A stretch of DNA of 64,000 nucleotides from Rhodeus uyekii (taxonomy: Eukaryota; Chordata; Actinopteri; Cypriniformes; Acheilognathidae): NCBI GenBank assembly GCA_037043235.1, contig JAWRVZ010000220.1:200001-264000 (forward strand), written 5' to 3'. The position numbers were made by a program, and so were the translations under genes. Under the pieces are notes generated by a model that saw nothing but the letters and a program-made list of their open reading frames with translations, had not been told where the DNA came from and did not search any database. Positions 1 to 64,000 of this stretch are shown in pieces. Each line of letters opens with the position of its first letter. Position 1 is the stretch's first letter.

Positions 1-122
1 GGATGGATGGAAAATTTAAAATCAGAAATAAAAGTTTAAACATTTCTAAGTTTGATTAAAATAGTTTTAGAAGCTTGGCATTTAAAGGAGATAGATAGAA
101 AGAAGGATGGATGGATACGAAC

Positions 123-55119
<54,997 letters not shown>

Positions 55120-55297
55120 CTTCTGTACCTGTGCAACAGATCGAGTGCGTGTGGTGCGCAATGCGTGAGCGTCGCAGAGGATGTGCTCACATATTTAGTG
55201 CATTGATTTCACTTCCGAGCTCACTCATAAGGGCGCATGAAGCTGCTGTGTGACGCACAAGTGGGTAGTAGGACTTTAACTCCACAGGGGAGGGGGC

Positions 55298-55950
55298 ATC
55301 GTGTTATAACGCCTTTTAAATGATCTGGATTGAGCCTTATATGAGAGATTAGAGACGTTTTGAACCAACAGCTGGCGGAGTTTGGGTTTGGGTTTCCTCG
55401 CTCTTGTTTAGTGACACAATATTATTGATCTGTTGCATGAGAACTGAAGTGAGCTGGACCGTGACCTTTTTTTCTTCTTTTCAGAACTGCTTTATTGATT
55501 AAATTAACCAATTGAATAATTGTCTGTAGCTAATAATTCTTTCCTGTCGCTCAATCAGTAGAGAGTGGCGCTTGCAACACCAAGGTCATGGGTTCGATTC
55601 CCAGGGAAAGCAAGAACTGATTAGAATGTCAGTGTTTTTCTTGAATGCAATGCAAGTTGCTTTGGATTAAAGCGTCTGATAAATGTAATAATTGATCTTC
55701 ATCATGTTATAACGCATTTTAAATGGTCTGGATTGAGCCTTCTATGAGAGATTAGAGACGTTTTGAACCAATAACTGGAGAAAGACCACATGGTTGAGTC
55801 ACCTGCTGGAGTTTGGGTTCCTTGCGATTGTTGCCTCTGGCTCGGAGACATTTAATATTAACAATATTATTGATCTGACCGAACTGAGCTGTACGATGAC
55901 AAATTTTCTTTGCAAAAAGGCTCTATAGATGAAATGAACTCATTTAATAA
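55298..55950. repeat. direct duplication of about 250 bp split by a SINE
   Basis: The blocks at 55298-55538 and 55700-55950 share GGATTGAGCCTT.TATGAGAG, TAGAGACGTTTTGAACCAA, GGAGTTTGGGTT and ATATTATTGATCTG in the same order. The SINE at 55539-55685 sits at the end of the left copy. Confidence 0.8.
55539..55685 (+). mobile_element. tRNA-derived SINE, plus copy with target duplication
   Basis: CTTTCCTGTCGCTCAATCAG, B-box GGTTCGATTCCC, tail TTAAAGCGTCTGATAAATG. Flanked by TAATAATT at 55531-55538 and 55686-55693, an 8-bp target-site duplication. Confidence 0.88.
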
Positions 55951-57646
55951 TGAACGATCTTCAGGACAGAACTCAAACTCTGAACAGCAGCCGAAATGCA
56001 TCATTTTTCTGTTATCACTATGAAGCTGCTTTCAAACAATCTCCATTGTGTAAAGCGTTATATAGAAATAAAGGTATCTTGTGGTCATATTTGTATGGAG
56101 TAACTAGGATGTTTTGGTCCAGTTACGCAAATCCTTATTTGAACACCTAATTCAAAAATGCCTTAAAGGAACAAACCAAACAAGTTGCCACTTACCTTTT
56201 TCATCTGTGGAACACAAAAGATGACATTGTGTAAAATGCCTCAGTGTTTCGGTCCATATGAAAATGTCAGAAACTGTTTGAATATCTTCAGTGTTTCACA
56301 GAGGAAATAAAAAAATAAAAAGATAGTTGTATACCGTGAGCAAACCACAGCCATTTTCATGTGTATATTCGTTCCGAGATGCTAACCCTCGTTCTGAGAA
56401 ATGTACATGTGATAGGTCATGCAAAGGTCAACTAGGCCTATAAGAAGGTCAACATTTAGTAGCCTATTTAATGGCAAGATCCCATTTTCCAGTAATGGTG
56501 AAAATATTCTTTCTTGATACGTTTGCATCTATAGAATGTGCATAGAGTAAACTAGCCCATGTCTCTATGACCTATATAATAACGAGCTTGGTCTTATTAT
56601 CACATGTTTGTAGCTCATGCTTTCTTGGTTACAACTCTTGATCAGTCAGTGGTTTTGTATTAAAAGCTTTTAAACCTGCGTTCTGTCCTGCCACTCTCAG
56701 GCCTGCGCTACGGCTCAACTTATTTGGATGAAGCTGATTTTACTTCAAAAGAAAGTTCCTGGACCATCTTTAAGCTGCTTTTTGCGCGATCTATACAGTA
56801 ATGGCCTTCTGCTCATGTACAGTATTTGGACTTTTAAGTCAGACTTGTGAGTTAATGTTTGAATTTCATTGCATTAGACGGCAGATTTAGTTTCACAGGT
56901 TTCATCATTTTTTCTCAATGACTATATTTTTATGTGTGTGTAAAAATTTCCTTAAAATAAATCTAATGCAATACAATGTGCATATTTTATAGATTATCCA
57001 AATGCTTTTGGGTTGTGAACTGGTGCAATTTTTTCCTCATATGTTTTCCAGTATTCTTATACCTAACAATATTGCATTGTATATAAATTAATACAGTATG
57101 TTGCATTAATACATTGTAGCATAATGTTTAATCATATCACGCTATAATATAATTATATACCATGTAAAATAACAATGCAAGTGTGTGGTTTCATCTTTAC
57201 GAGTTGTCTCCATCTAGTGTTCGCTATTCTGTAATACAAGTAAGGTTTCTTTGTGGCTGACCCGATTAAATATGTATATGGAAATATGTTGGCTTTATCA
57301 TCGGAATTTTCCCTCATATAATGGACTTTAAGTTACTCTCACAATGTTATATTTGAACTTGTAAATAACTCAATCAAAAGGTTGCTTTATTGACTAGGCA
57401 GACCATCACTGAACCACAAGGAGGCAGCAAACTATCAAAAAACACAGGATTATTTCTCAAATCAATAGCTGGATTCAGAGTAAGATACTAAACACTGCTG
57501 TGGTTCTGTTTTGTATGGCAGAGGGAAGGGAAGAGCAGTGTGATGCTATTCTTATTCTGAATTCACCCAAACGATTTGTTAGGATCGGTCCATTTTGCAT
57601 CAAGCTGATTATTTCAAATCAAGTGCATTACATTTTTGCATTAACT

Positions 57647-57800
57647 TTCCTGTAGCTCTAACAGTAGAAAGAGGCGCTTGCAACACAAAGGTCATGGGTT
57701 CGATTCCCAGGGAAAGCAAGAACTGATTAGAATGTCAATGTGTTTCTTGAATGCGATGCAAGTCACTTTGGATAAAAGCGTCTGATAAATGCATAAATGT
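57647..57800 (+). mobile_element. tRNA-derived SINE, plus copy
   Basis: TTTCCTGTAGCTCTAACAGT, B-box GGTTCGATTCCC, tail GGATAAAAGCGTCTGATAAA. Confidence 0.88.
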
Positions 57801-59097
57801 GAATTAATGAAAGATGTCTAAATATGCAATACTGCACATTTTTGGACGGCTCCCTTTCATGCGCCATTGAGCTCAGGGCTTAAAAAGGCCTGAGATTTAT
57901 TCACACATAAATAAATATGTCATATACCAGGCCACTTCCAGTCCAGAGCCAATGGTGTAGTGTTTTATAACATAGATATTTTATAGATCTGTTCCAAACT
58001 CTGGGCAGCTTATGAAATCTTAGTGGAAATTATACAATGGTCTCAAATGTAGCTATTAGTTCTCCCCCCAGAATAGTGTACAAAGCCTGCTTTTGGCAAT
58101 AGTCAAGTGCTTATTTACATGTGCATATTTAGATGGACATAAATGAGCTAAAATAGATTAAAGACTTGTATGATATAATGTCATCATGTAACATTGGCCC
58201 CAAAAAGTATTTGGATGAAAGTTGCACTTAAAAACATCTGAATATAAATTGCATCATAATAAATATCAAAACAACTCTATCAACAACTTCAATTTCTATT
58301 TAAGTCCATTGAGCCATTTTGTTTTTGTGTTTTTTGCAATGAAATTTGGAGCCAATCTTGATCATGGATGTCCACATTTCTGCTGCCTTAATGAGGATAT
58401 ACCGTCCATTTAAATACTTTAAATGACTTGGTTAACTGGAAAAGGTCACTATACAAGCCTAGAATAAAAAAAATTATATTTGCACCTCCCTATTTAAAAA
58501 ACTAAAACAATCAATCCAGAGTATTTTTTCTCTCCTTGAGAACTGGTCATTTCTGGCCCTGATATCCTAGAGAAACAGGTGCAGTTCACAACTTGCATCT
58601 GATCTGTCAAACAGAAAGTGTCCAAATAATTTTGAATCGCTTATTTTGTCATCTCTAATCTATTTTTGTGTATGCTATTGTTCGTTATGCACAGCACTTG
58701 GTTTAATATTTTGTTAAATGCAGTGACACTGATTCATTAAGTGTCTTATGTTTACCGTTCATTGACATAAGCGTTTGACGGGTTTTTTTTTCCTTTTTCT
58801 TTTTTTTAACCTTAATAGTAGCCAACAGCATCTAAAAAGAGTGACCAATAAACTAGTAACCAATAGAAAACTACCAAAAAGGCAGTTCTGGGCGATTGGC
58901 TAATTTGTTGCATTGCATGACTACATTTTATTATGAAAATGCATCTTACAGGCAACAAAATTCACATTGTGACTGGCGTTATCGATATACCTCTGTCAGA
59001 CAGGTATAGAAGAAGAAAATTAAAGATAAATATTTGGTTTTGAAATCAGTTTAGTGGGAATCTTGTGTACTTCGCCCGGGTTTCACATTCGGTCATA

Positions 59098-59103
59098 TTT
59101 ATT
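59098..59103 (-). terminator. tbr1: candidate polyadenylation signal of tbr1
   Basis: Read on the minus strand this is AATAAA, the first one I see downstream of the tbr1 stop, giving a 3' UTR of about 0.8 kb. Other AATAAA strings between here and the stop lie on the opposite strand. Not confirmed by any transcript. Confidence 0.4.
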
Positions 59104-59921
59104 GCAATTAAGCACACCACAATTACATTTACCTTTACACATTAGCAGGCCTAACTCGCATATTTTCTCATGAGAAAACAGCCCATGAAATACAAATGAA
59201 AATGTCTGGTTTTGGTAATAAGTGACCGGCTAGTCTATGTTTTTAACTCTACCAAAAAAAGAGAAAGAAAATGTAATGGGATGGTGCAGGTAAAAACGTA
59301 CGTTTTGATAACTTCACAACATTCACAAAATGAAACTACAGACTATTAAATTTACGAACAAACGACGAGACCCTAAAAAGCAACATCAATATAAGCTTAC
59401 ATAAAAACCGACCGCCATTTTCCTGTCAGAGCTCTTTTTGGCGGGCTTTTCAACGGTCGAGCAGCTACTTCCAATTAGACCATCGTTTCTGTCTTAATAA
59501 CGACCGGAACCGGGAACCTACACGAGTTATATATTTTTTTCCCCAAACATCAAAATATTTAATATATGTAGCTATTCGAAGGAACGAACGTACGTTTCTA
59601 AGTACATTAAACATAAACCTAATCCGGTTTTCTATATTGTACATCAACGTTCAACTAGGGGAGGAAAAAAAAAAAAAGTTCACAAATGGATAGATAAATA
59701 CAGGTATGTACAATACTTTCATACTTACAATAGGCTTGAACCTTAAAATGCTATTTGGAAACCGGATCGTGTCAAAGTTTTTCCAATAAAAACGCGTGAC
59801 GTCTTTCGAACAAGGCGGCCTGATATATGAATAAATAACCAAATAAATAAAGCACATAAATAGATTAAGTCACTTGTGAATCCTCGCACGCACGAGCCAT
59901 GCATTACTCGTTTCCGAGTTT

Positions 59922-60759
59922 CTAACTGTGCGGGTAAAAGCTGTAGTAGCCGATGTCTTTGGAGCAGTTTTTCTCGCATTCCCTCGGCGTCAACATTTCA
60001 GATTTTAATGGAGACGATGTCTCAGAAACCGGCGTGGCAGATGGTGAAATCCTCCTCCGCTTGGCTTGCTCAAAAATCCCAGAGTCGCTCGAATCGATCG
60101 ACTTAATTGAGGAAGGGGTTTCAATCCAGCTGGACTCGGACAGGTCTTTGGGTTTGGACTCGTCCGGTGACCTTTCGGGCGCAATGGCGTCTCCGTCCTC
60201 GAGGCCAGGGACCAGGTAGCTGGAGGAGGTGGTTCTGCTCCCTACGGAGTTGGACGGCCAGCACGACAGGACTGAGCTGGACTTGCTGCAATATTGGGGT
60301 GGCGTGCGGGTGCCCCACCCGGGTGGCTCGCCATAATACCCTAGAGGTCTGTTGGAGCATCCCGCCCCGGGCAGGGGCAGCGCTTTAACTCCAGCAGCTG
60401 CGTACGACAGAAGGGTGGCCGCGTTACCGGCGAAATCAGCAGCCGCGGCAGCATCGTATGCCGAGGCGGCAAAGTCCAGTCGGTTGTTGGCAGGGGTGAC
60501 AAACCATCGCTGCGGGGAGGCCACCGTGGTCTCCTCGGTTTGTTGCGGGGAGAGCAAGCTGTTACTAAGTGGGACGCTGCGGTCCGTGCCAGGAGCGCCT
60601 CCGACGCCAGGGTGAAAGCGGGACTTGGCATACGAGCTGACAAATTGGTCCTGCAGGAAAGAACCAGTCATGGCATATCTTGCGCTAGGCATGATCTGAG
60701 AGCGCGGAGAGTCACCCGGGGACGGCGTCAACCGATCGATGTCGCACCCTGTGTAGACA
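59922..60759 (-). CDS. tbr1: tbr1 exon 6, C-terminal regulatory domain and stop
   Basis: 838 nt, starting phase 2 (acceptor CTGCAG). Encodes VYTGCDIDRLTPSPGDSPRS, QRWFVTPANNRLDFAASAYD, GNAATLLSYAAAGVKALPLP, DLSESSWIETPSSIKSIDSS and the terminal GYYSFYPHS, with the TAG at 59922-59924. GC-rich relative to its surroundings, so several long antisense reading frames overlap it; these are shadows. Confidence 0.96.
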
Positions 60760-63700
60760 CTGCAGAAAGACGGTGGACAAACACGTTAATGCTGCATATG
60801 AGATGCAAACGTAAATAAAGCATTGCGAATGACGCTCGCAACTCCAATTCAATTGTCCATTCTGTGCGCAAATTAACACGTTTGCAACCCAAACGCACAT
60901 TGCACTCATCATAAAGATTCAAATTAGTCTCATTCACAGCATTACAACGGAAACTCATAGATATTGCTCTTGATTTGCACACAGTTTTATGAACGGATCG
61001 GCTTGCAAAATCACCTACGTTGTGATTTGAGACACGTTAAATAGAAATGCGCACGCACAAATACAGTGTTTTTTGGTTAAACTCAAATGCGCTTCATTTG
61101 TTTTACTCCGTAATTAAAAGGTATAATTAACATCGATCACATTGTTATAGGGCTTATAAAGTGTCAGAGCATTTAAACAAAAAAAATGAGGAAAACGAAA
61201 GTCAAAACTCACGTGTCATAATTGTCACGGAATCCTTTTGCAAATGGATTGTGGTCGATTTTTAGCTGCGTGATCTGCAATCAACAAAACGTCACACGCT
61301 TAAAAACTCTCCCATGCATCGATCCGATTTCAGAAATGCGCTTTTCTTTCTTACGTCGGTATTTTGATACGCCGTGACGGCGATGAACTGCGTCTCCGGG
61401 AAGGTGAAGGTCTGCACCCGGCCGGGCTGGCTCGTGTCCTCGGTTCCGTCCTCGTTCACCTGCACCACATGCAGTCGAGGCTGGTATTTATGCAGAGACT
61501 GCAGGACGACCATCTGCAGGAATTCATGCGAAAAAACGACAGTCAGAACATCTCCTCACGCGTCTTTACGCTCTCATGGTGCCATTTCCAACAACAGCAC
61601 TGAGCCATCAGCAATTATTTAGCCATGCATTCTACAAAATCACAATAATTTAGCCATGCATTCTACAAAATCATTTAGCCATGCATTTTCCAAAATCATA
61701 ATAATTTAGCCATGCATTCTCCAAAATCACAATAATTTAGCCATGCATTCTACAAAATCACAATAATTTAGCCATGCATTCAACAAAATCACAATAATTT
61801 AGCCATGCATTCAACAAAATCACAATAATTTAGCCATGCATTCTACAAAATCACAATAATTTAGCCATGCATTCTACAAAATCATTTAGCCATGTATCCT
61901 ACAAAATCAAAATCATAATTTAACCATGCATCCTACAAAACCATAATAATCTAGCCATGCATCCTACAAAACCATAATAATCTAGCCATGCATCCTACAA
62001 AACCATAATTTAGCCATGCATTCCAAAAAAAGTAACCATGCATTCTACCAAATTAAAATAATTTAGCCATGCATTCTACTAAATTAAACCATTTAATTTG
62101 CAAACAAGCTGACAACGTTTTAAACAAAAAGAAATACAATGTATCATAGCTGGAAAAAAAATGGACATGGCCGCAACAACGAACGTAACACATTTTACCA
62201 CAAAAGATAGTGCTATTTATATTCACACAAATACTTAACAACCTTAACGAAACAGATTTTGTGGAGCTGCTTGTAATTCCACACTGTTAAAAACCCTTAT
62301 GATTGAATATTCCCTACACACAGAAATGCACAGCATTCTTGTTTCCATTCCTATAGCAGTCCGAATGCATGACACAGTAGTGAAGTTACAAATTATTAAA
62401 TAAGCGAAACAAATAACCGACCTGTCCCGTGTTGTTAGTCGCTCCCTTATTGTTAGTCAGTTTAAGTTTCCCGAAGGAAATCTCTTGACGCATCCAGTGC
62501 GCTCCGGTGTTTGGCGAATCCGGGTGCATGTAAACTCTGTTTCCTGTTTACAAATATCATAACTGGGATGTCAGTGCTGAGGTAGCACAATAAAATAAAA
62601 CATCATATATATCAATGGCATTTAACAGTTATAATAAGCTAATAATAATAATAATAATAAATGTTTAATATAACTAAATAAATGCTGTTCACCTGTTACA
62701 TTCGTGTCCGCTTTGCCGCACGGGACCCATTTTCCTCCTTGAAAGCGCCAGTGGTTCGGATCCGCAAGAATCACATCCACAAAGATGTTATAATGCGCCG
62801 TTGGGTCGAGACCAGATATATTGAAACTCAAAAACGGGAACATACGCCTGAGGACACACACAAGTTTCAATGCACAATTGTGCAATTGCCTATAGAGAGC
62901 AAACCCAACGCATGCGATCTGTACATTTAATATGAGATTTAAATCAATCATTGCTCTACAACATAAAAATCTATATTTTAAATATATATATATACACATG
63001 CATATATAGCGAGAGAGATTTTTAAAGAAAAAAAAAAGTATAAAGCACAAAACGAAAATGTAAATACTGGAAAAGCGAATCGGAAAAAATGCATTGAATA
63101 AAGACAAAAAGAATATGTACCCTGAATATTAATTGGGTTTCAAAAACAAATCCAAAGAACAAAAGAAGTCAAAATAAAAACTGTTTAAAATAAACAATAG
63201 GATGATTTGTGTTTGTTTTTGGATAATCCAAGCTGAAAGAAAACGGAGGAAAATACGGCTTAGAGATCTTTCGGAAGGAAATAAAAAAAGTATGTTAAAA
63301 ATATATATGTATATTGAAGCTGTGCTCCATGTAATTTTCCCACGACTTGTATTTTGTTCTATAGATATTTGCGAAAAGAAAACATCAGTGTGCGCAAAAA
63401 CACACGGACGGGATCGCAGAACACCTACCGTCCCTGCTTGGTGATAATCATCTCCGTTTGATGCCTGTGAAATTTAAGCCACAGGGCCCTGTTGCAGAGA
63501 TAAACCTGCGCTTTCCCGGGCACGAGCCCGGCCTGAGCCGAGGAGAACTGGTAGAAAGCCGTGCCTTGGTACGCGTGTCCGTATTGCTGCGCGTACGGGT
63601 AGCCCGCGGTCGGGTAGCCTTGCGGAGAAGTGTTGCTCAGGAGGCTGTTGTAGGCTCCGTTCGTGATGACCGGATGGTGAGCCATGTATCGGCTCGGGCT

Positions 63701-64000
63701 GCCGATGGAAAACGCCGGGTGTGTCGGTCCGTGCTGGCTCGGGTAGGGAAACATGGTGGTGGGACTCGGCTGAACTTGACTGGACTGAGACAGGAGATAC
63801 CGTTCTCCTGCAGATCCATCGAAAGTGTGACGACTGTCGGCGACTCCGTCAAGATCAGGAGAGAGTTTGCCTCGCTGGACGTCCCCTGATGAGTCCTTCG
63901 AGTCGCCGAAATTGTCTGCCTCTGACTGATTCGTCATCCCAGTGGAGTTTTTTTTCAGAGGTGAACTTCTCTCCAGGTTGTCGCCGATGGATATAACAGG
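59922..64000 (-). CDS. tbr1: tbr1, T-box brain transcription factor (N-terminal end off the right edge)
   Basis: Nuclear T-box transcription factor that specifies glutamatergic deep-layer forebrain neurons. Six exons join in frame: 1908 nt, 635 residues plus TAG. The window starts inside exon 1, about 45 residues after the expected start. The amino-terminal part carries DNLERSSPLKK and MTNQSEADNFGDSKD, then Tyr/Pro/Ser-rich sequence. The T-box runs from VYLCNRALWLKFHRHQTEMI in exon 1 to GFRDNYDT in exon 5 with LDPTAHYNIFVDV, NHWRFQGGKWVPCG and FIAVTAYQNTD. The C-terminal part has RWFVTPANNRLDFAASAYD, SWIETPSSIKSIDSSDSG and ends KDIGYYSFYPHS. Length agrees with mammalian TBR1 (about 680). Eomes and tbx21 are the relatives, but the amino- and carboxy-terminal blocks are TBR1-specific. 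Teleosts can have tbr1a and tbr1b; the copy is not decidable. Confidence 0.96.
61213..61274 (-). CDS. tbr1: tbr1 exon 5, end of T-box
   Basis: 62 nt, phase 0 to 2. Encodes ITQLKIDHNPFAKGFRDNYD plus the first two bases of the next Thr codon, the last DNA-contacting helix of the T-box. The donor is GTGAGT. Confidence 0.95.
61355..61513 (-). CDS. tbr1: tbr1 exon 4, T-box
   Basis: 159 nt, phase 0 to 0. Encodes MVVLQSLHKYQPRLHVVQVN, EDGTEDTSQPGRVQTFTFPE and TQFIAVTAYQNTD. The donor is GTAAGA. Confidence 0.96.
61612..62092. repeat. 31-bp minisatellite in tbr1 intron 3, about 15 units
   Basis: Units of TTTAGCCATGCATTCTACAA plus AAATCACAATAA recur at 31-bp steps, with some shortened 25-bp units missing the CACAATAA part. 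It fills most of the intron between exons 4 and 3. Confidence 0.92.
62422..62543 (-). CDS. tbr1: tbr1 exon 3, T-box
   Basis: 122 nt, phase 1 to 0. Encodes GNRVYMHPDSPNTGAHWMRQ and EISFGKLKLTNNKGATNNTG followed by Q. The donor is GTCGGT. Confidence 0.95.
62693..62847 (-). CDS. tbr1: tbr1 exon 2, T-box
   Basis: 155 nt, phase 2 to 1. Encodes RMFPFLSFNISGLDPTAHYN, IFVDVILADPNHWRFQGGKW and VPCGKADTNVT. The acceptor is CTCAG and the donor GTGAAC. This is the DNA-binding core. Confidence 0.96.
63429..64000 (-). CDS. tbr1: tbr1 exon 1 (partial) with start of the T-box
   Basis: 572 nt within the window, continuing past the right edge and ending phase 2 (donor GTAGGT). Encodes PVISIGDNLERSSPLKKNST, the MTNQSEADNFGDS block, RYLLSQSSQVQPSPTTMFPY, SIGSPSRYMAHHPVITNGAY and the first T-box strand up to TEMIITKQGR. 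An internal ATG at the MTNQ block is not taken as the start, because matching TBR1 sequence continues upstream of it. Confidence 0.95.

Larger units (their letters stand above)
55260..59097. other. intergenic spacer between slc4a10 and tbr1
   Basis: No gene is visible. It holds two SINE copies (55539-55685 and 57647-57800), a direct duplication of about 250 bp (55298-55545 and 55700-55950), a cyprinid-type repeat tail near 56025-56085 and a MITE-like end near 56166. From about 56300 to 57600 and 57810 to 59090 I see AT-rich sequence with no open frame worth reporting. Any tbr1 3' UTR and slc4a10 promoter elements must lie here. Confidence 0.7.

Noticed and set aside
59953..60818. Open frames on the plus strand across tbr1 exon 6
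   Set aside because: Shadows of the GC-rich minus-strand coding exon, whose frame matches TBR1.
63458..63996. Open frames on the plus strand across tbr1 exon 1
   Set aside because: Antisense shadows of the coding exon.

Overview
The window looks like a cyprinid-type teleost (carp/minnow relative). It is AT-rich, most of it is intron, and it is packed with short tRNA-derived SINEs, MITEs, hAT/Tc1/Tigger-like DNA transposons, L2/CR1-like LINE pieces and long dinucleotide microsatellites. The species assignment is inference from repeat style and from protein similarity judged by eye; no database search was possible.

Two real genes are present, both on the minus strand and head to tail. (1) tbr1 (T-box brain transcription factor), 59922 to beyond the right edge: six exons are readable, giving 635 residues and the stop codon. 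Only about 45 N-terminal residues should lie outside the window. (2) slc4a10 (neuronal Na+-coupled bicarbonate transporter, NBCn2/NCBE), from the start codon at 55119 to beyond the left edge: 17 coding exons give the first 759 residues (cytoplasmic N-domain, transmembrane segments 1 to about 7). The distal C-terminal exons lie left of base 123. Every junction was checked for GT-AG ends and matching phase, and the reading frame is unbroken. TBR1 next to SLC4A10 in the same orientation is the known vertebrate synteny; here only about 4.8 kb separate the tbr1 stop from the slc4a10 start codon.

Layout, left to right: exons 17 to 11 of slc4a10 (0-6.5 kb); intron 10 (6.5-16 kb) with a nearly complete sense-oriented LINE, an RT relic and nested MITE/Tigger-like elements; exons 10 to 7 (16-20.2 kb); intron 6 (20.2-23.5 kb) with a 112-bp tandem array and a candidate in-frame alternative exon; exons 6 to 3 (23.5-32.1 kb) separated by hAT, foldback and Tigger-like insertions; intron 2 with a CRE/TATA pair; exon 2; the 20-kb intron 1 (35-55 kb), almost wholly repeats and gene-free DNA; CpG-rich exon 1; the 4.8-kb intergenic spacer; and tbr1 with a 31-bp minisatellite in intron 3.

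The two genes share neuronal biology (tbr1 in glutamatergic cortical neurons, slc4a10 in neuronal pH control), but nothing here shows direct co-regulation. The most promising undescribed items are the candidate cassette exon at 22893-23003, the CRE/TATA module at 33461-33500, the unusually short tbr1-slc4a10 spacing, and transposon ends lying within tens of bases of slc4a10 splice donors.
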